Below the pieces are notes generated by a model. The model saw nothing but the letters and a program-made list of their open reading frames with translations, was not told where the DNA came from and searched no databases. The position numbers and the translations under genes are program-made. Positions 6,104 to 6,838 of a DNA stretch of 6,838 bases are shown piece by piece (within the stretch, counting starts at the first letter, position 1; each line of letters begins with the position of its first letter). This stretch comes from CAZJHX01 sp964545715 (lineage in GTDB: Bacteria; Myxococcota_A; UBA9042; GCA-2863065), in NCBI GenBank assembly GCA_964545715.1, contig CAZJHX010000278.1, positions 1-6,838 on the forward strand. The letters run 5' to 3'.

Positions 6104-6679
6104 CTATCGCAGCGCCAACGAGGCGCAGACCCGCTTGTAGCTGTGCAACAGATCGGACTCCACGGGCACGTTGGCAACACACATCACCACGGTCTTTTTC
6201 TCCGCCACCGTGACGAATAGCCGCGCATGCACGCGCTCGCCCTTGTCGGTGGTCCTGTGCGCGATCCAGTGTCCGGCGCCCAGGTCCCGCCGTTTGGCCT
6301 GCGCCAGCTCCAGCGCGCTGTATTGGTTGCCGACGACCTTCTCCAAACACGCGCCCTCGTCCTCAGAGCCGCAGTGCACCGCGACCACCGAGAGCGTCTC
6401 CGGCGACAGCTCTTCGAGTACAGCCGGTCGAAACGTCGGCGAGTCCATCGCGTCGAGCTCCACATCCCAGTCCGTCGGCACCGTCAGCCGCACCCCAATA
6501 CCGCCATCCGGGGCCTTCATGGCGTTCCAGTACAGCGTGTACTCCCGCTCGGCCGCGGGTGGCTTCACCGCCGACTTCCGCTTCGCCGGCCCCTCGGCCG
6601 CCGGCTGTTGCTTCTTGCACCCGCCCACCAGCACGAGCAGCGCGGCCACGGTCAAAATCACGTTCCATCGCGTCCTCAT
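6104..6679 (-). CDS. Small lipoprotein, possibly Mog1/PsbP-like
   Basis: A 191-residue lipoprotein of unknown function. MRTRWNVILTVAALLVLVGGC is a classic lipoprotein signal with a basic start and lipobox VGGC (Cys21). A Lys/Ala/Pro-rich linker follows (22-45). The rest (46-191) alternates strands and helices: YTLYWNAMKAP, GIGVRLTVPTDWDVE, helix 112-130, HWIAHR, ARLFVTVAEKKTVVMCVAN, and a final helix SDLLHSYKRVCASLAL. This resembles the Mog1/PsbP-like fold used by DUF1795-type lipoproteins, as an inference from pattern only. Cys103/Cys111 and Cys167/Cys185 could form two disulfides. The ATG at 6679 puts the signal right at the N-terminus; the frame is open 17 codons further but those add nothing. 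No good Shine-Dalgarno site is visible. Its stop is one base from the stop of the convergent kelch gene. Confidence 0.8.
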   Translation of the reverse strand: MRTRWNVILTVAALLVLVGGCKKQQPAAEGPAKRKSAVKPPAAEREYTLYWNAMKAPDGGIGVRLTVPTDWDVELDAMDSPTFRPAVLEELSPETLSVVAVHCGSEDEGACLEKVVGNQYSALELAQAKRRDLGAGHWIAHRTTDKGERVHARLFVTVAEKKTVVMCVANVPVESDLLHSYKRVCASLALR

Positions 6680-6767
6680 CGCCCGCGATGGTACCCCAAT
6701 CACGCCAGGTGCCGCCGCCACCCGTCGCACGATGCGCGGCCCACGGCACCGCCGTCCTCTGCCCCCG
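6680..6767. other. Intergenic leader of the small lipoprotein gene
   Basis: No gene is supported here. It should contain the leftward promoter for the small lipoprotein. It is very GC-rich, and I could not pick out promoter elements. Confidence 0.4.
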
Positions 6768-6787
6768 AAGCGCTCATAAACGGCCTA
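6768..6787. repeat. 20-base direct repeat, copy 1
   Basis: The sequence aagcgctcataaacggccta occurs here and again, identical, 51 bases later. It contains the palindrome AGCGCT and is more AT-rich in its middle than the surroundings. The match does not extend to the left of the 20 bases. Confidence 0.8.
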
Positions 6788-6818
6788 CATGATTCATCTG
6801 GGCCCTTTGTGACGCCAA

Positions 6819-6838
6819 AAGCGCTCATAAACGGCCTA
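6819..6838. repeat. 20-base direct repeat, copy 2
   Basis: This is an identical second copy, ending exactly at the window edge, so the repeat may be longer or continue in further copies. The 31 bases between the copies (6788-6818) hold an ATGA-T-TCAT inverted repeat and a GGGCCC palindrome. Confidence 0.8.

Noticed and set aside
6112..6126. Hairpin GCGCC-AACGA-GGCGC after the kelch gene as a terminator
   Set aside because: A five-pair stem with no T tract is common by chance at this GC content.
6807..6831. TTGTGA and CATAAA near the second direct repeat as a promoter
   Set aside because: Each matches the sigma-70 consensus at four of six bases, but the spacer is only 13 bases, and copy 1 of the repeat has no matching -35.
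6768..6838. A CRISPR array
   Set aside because: Only two 20-base copies are visible, shorter than usual repeats, with no cas gene. It cannot be called from this window.

Overview
The window is GC-rich throughout. It carries secreted and lipid-anchored proteins of a style common in Myxococcota and related former Deltaproteobacteria: ladders of Cys-rich CDDGxxC / CTxxDxC repeats, Asp-rich DDDxDGxxDC hinges, kelch lipoproteins and several anonymous lipoproteins. The phylum-level assignment is inferred from this style, not from a marker gene. No rRNA, tRNA, CRISPR array, transposase or phage gene was seen.

Layout, left to right. (1) At 1-99 (+) lies what looks like the last 32 codons of an unidentified gene. 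Its TAG stop shares a base with the GTG start of a 183-residue protein at 99-650 (+). That protein matches the central part of DUF2357, the domain that normally precedes a PD-(D/E)XK nuclease in McrC-like proteins, but no nuclease domain follows it. (2) Converging on it with an 8-base end overlap is a leftward pair. A 1209-residue Cys-rich lipoprotein (5042-1413) is followed after 17 bases by a 250-residue exported protein (1395-643) with a probable SnoaL/NTF2-like domain and a helical tail. (3) A kelch beta-propeller lipoprotein (5089-6102, +) diverges from the giant lipoprotein across only 46 bases. (4) A 191-residue lipoprotein (6679-6104, -), possibly Mog1/PsbP-like, converges on the kelch gene with one base between the stops. 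(5) The last 159 bases have no supported gene. They end in two identical 20-base direct repeats 51 bases apart, the second reaching the edge of the window.

How the genes may work together. Four of the six coding features have signal sequences or lipoboxes, so most of the window encodes envelope or surface proteins. The giant lipoprotein has four 144-145-residue units, each with exactly 22 cysteines, plus a first unit lacking a four-cysteine submodule. Three PPC-like beta-sandwiches follow, joined by acidic hinges. It looks like a rigid, disulfide-rich stalk or adhesin, with its small downstream partner co-transcribed. The kelch lipoprotein may share its control region. The DUF2357 pair at the left edge is functionally separate and may be the end of a McrBC-like or other defence locus. 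No complete new system can be shown from this window alone.
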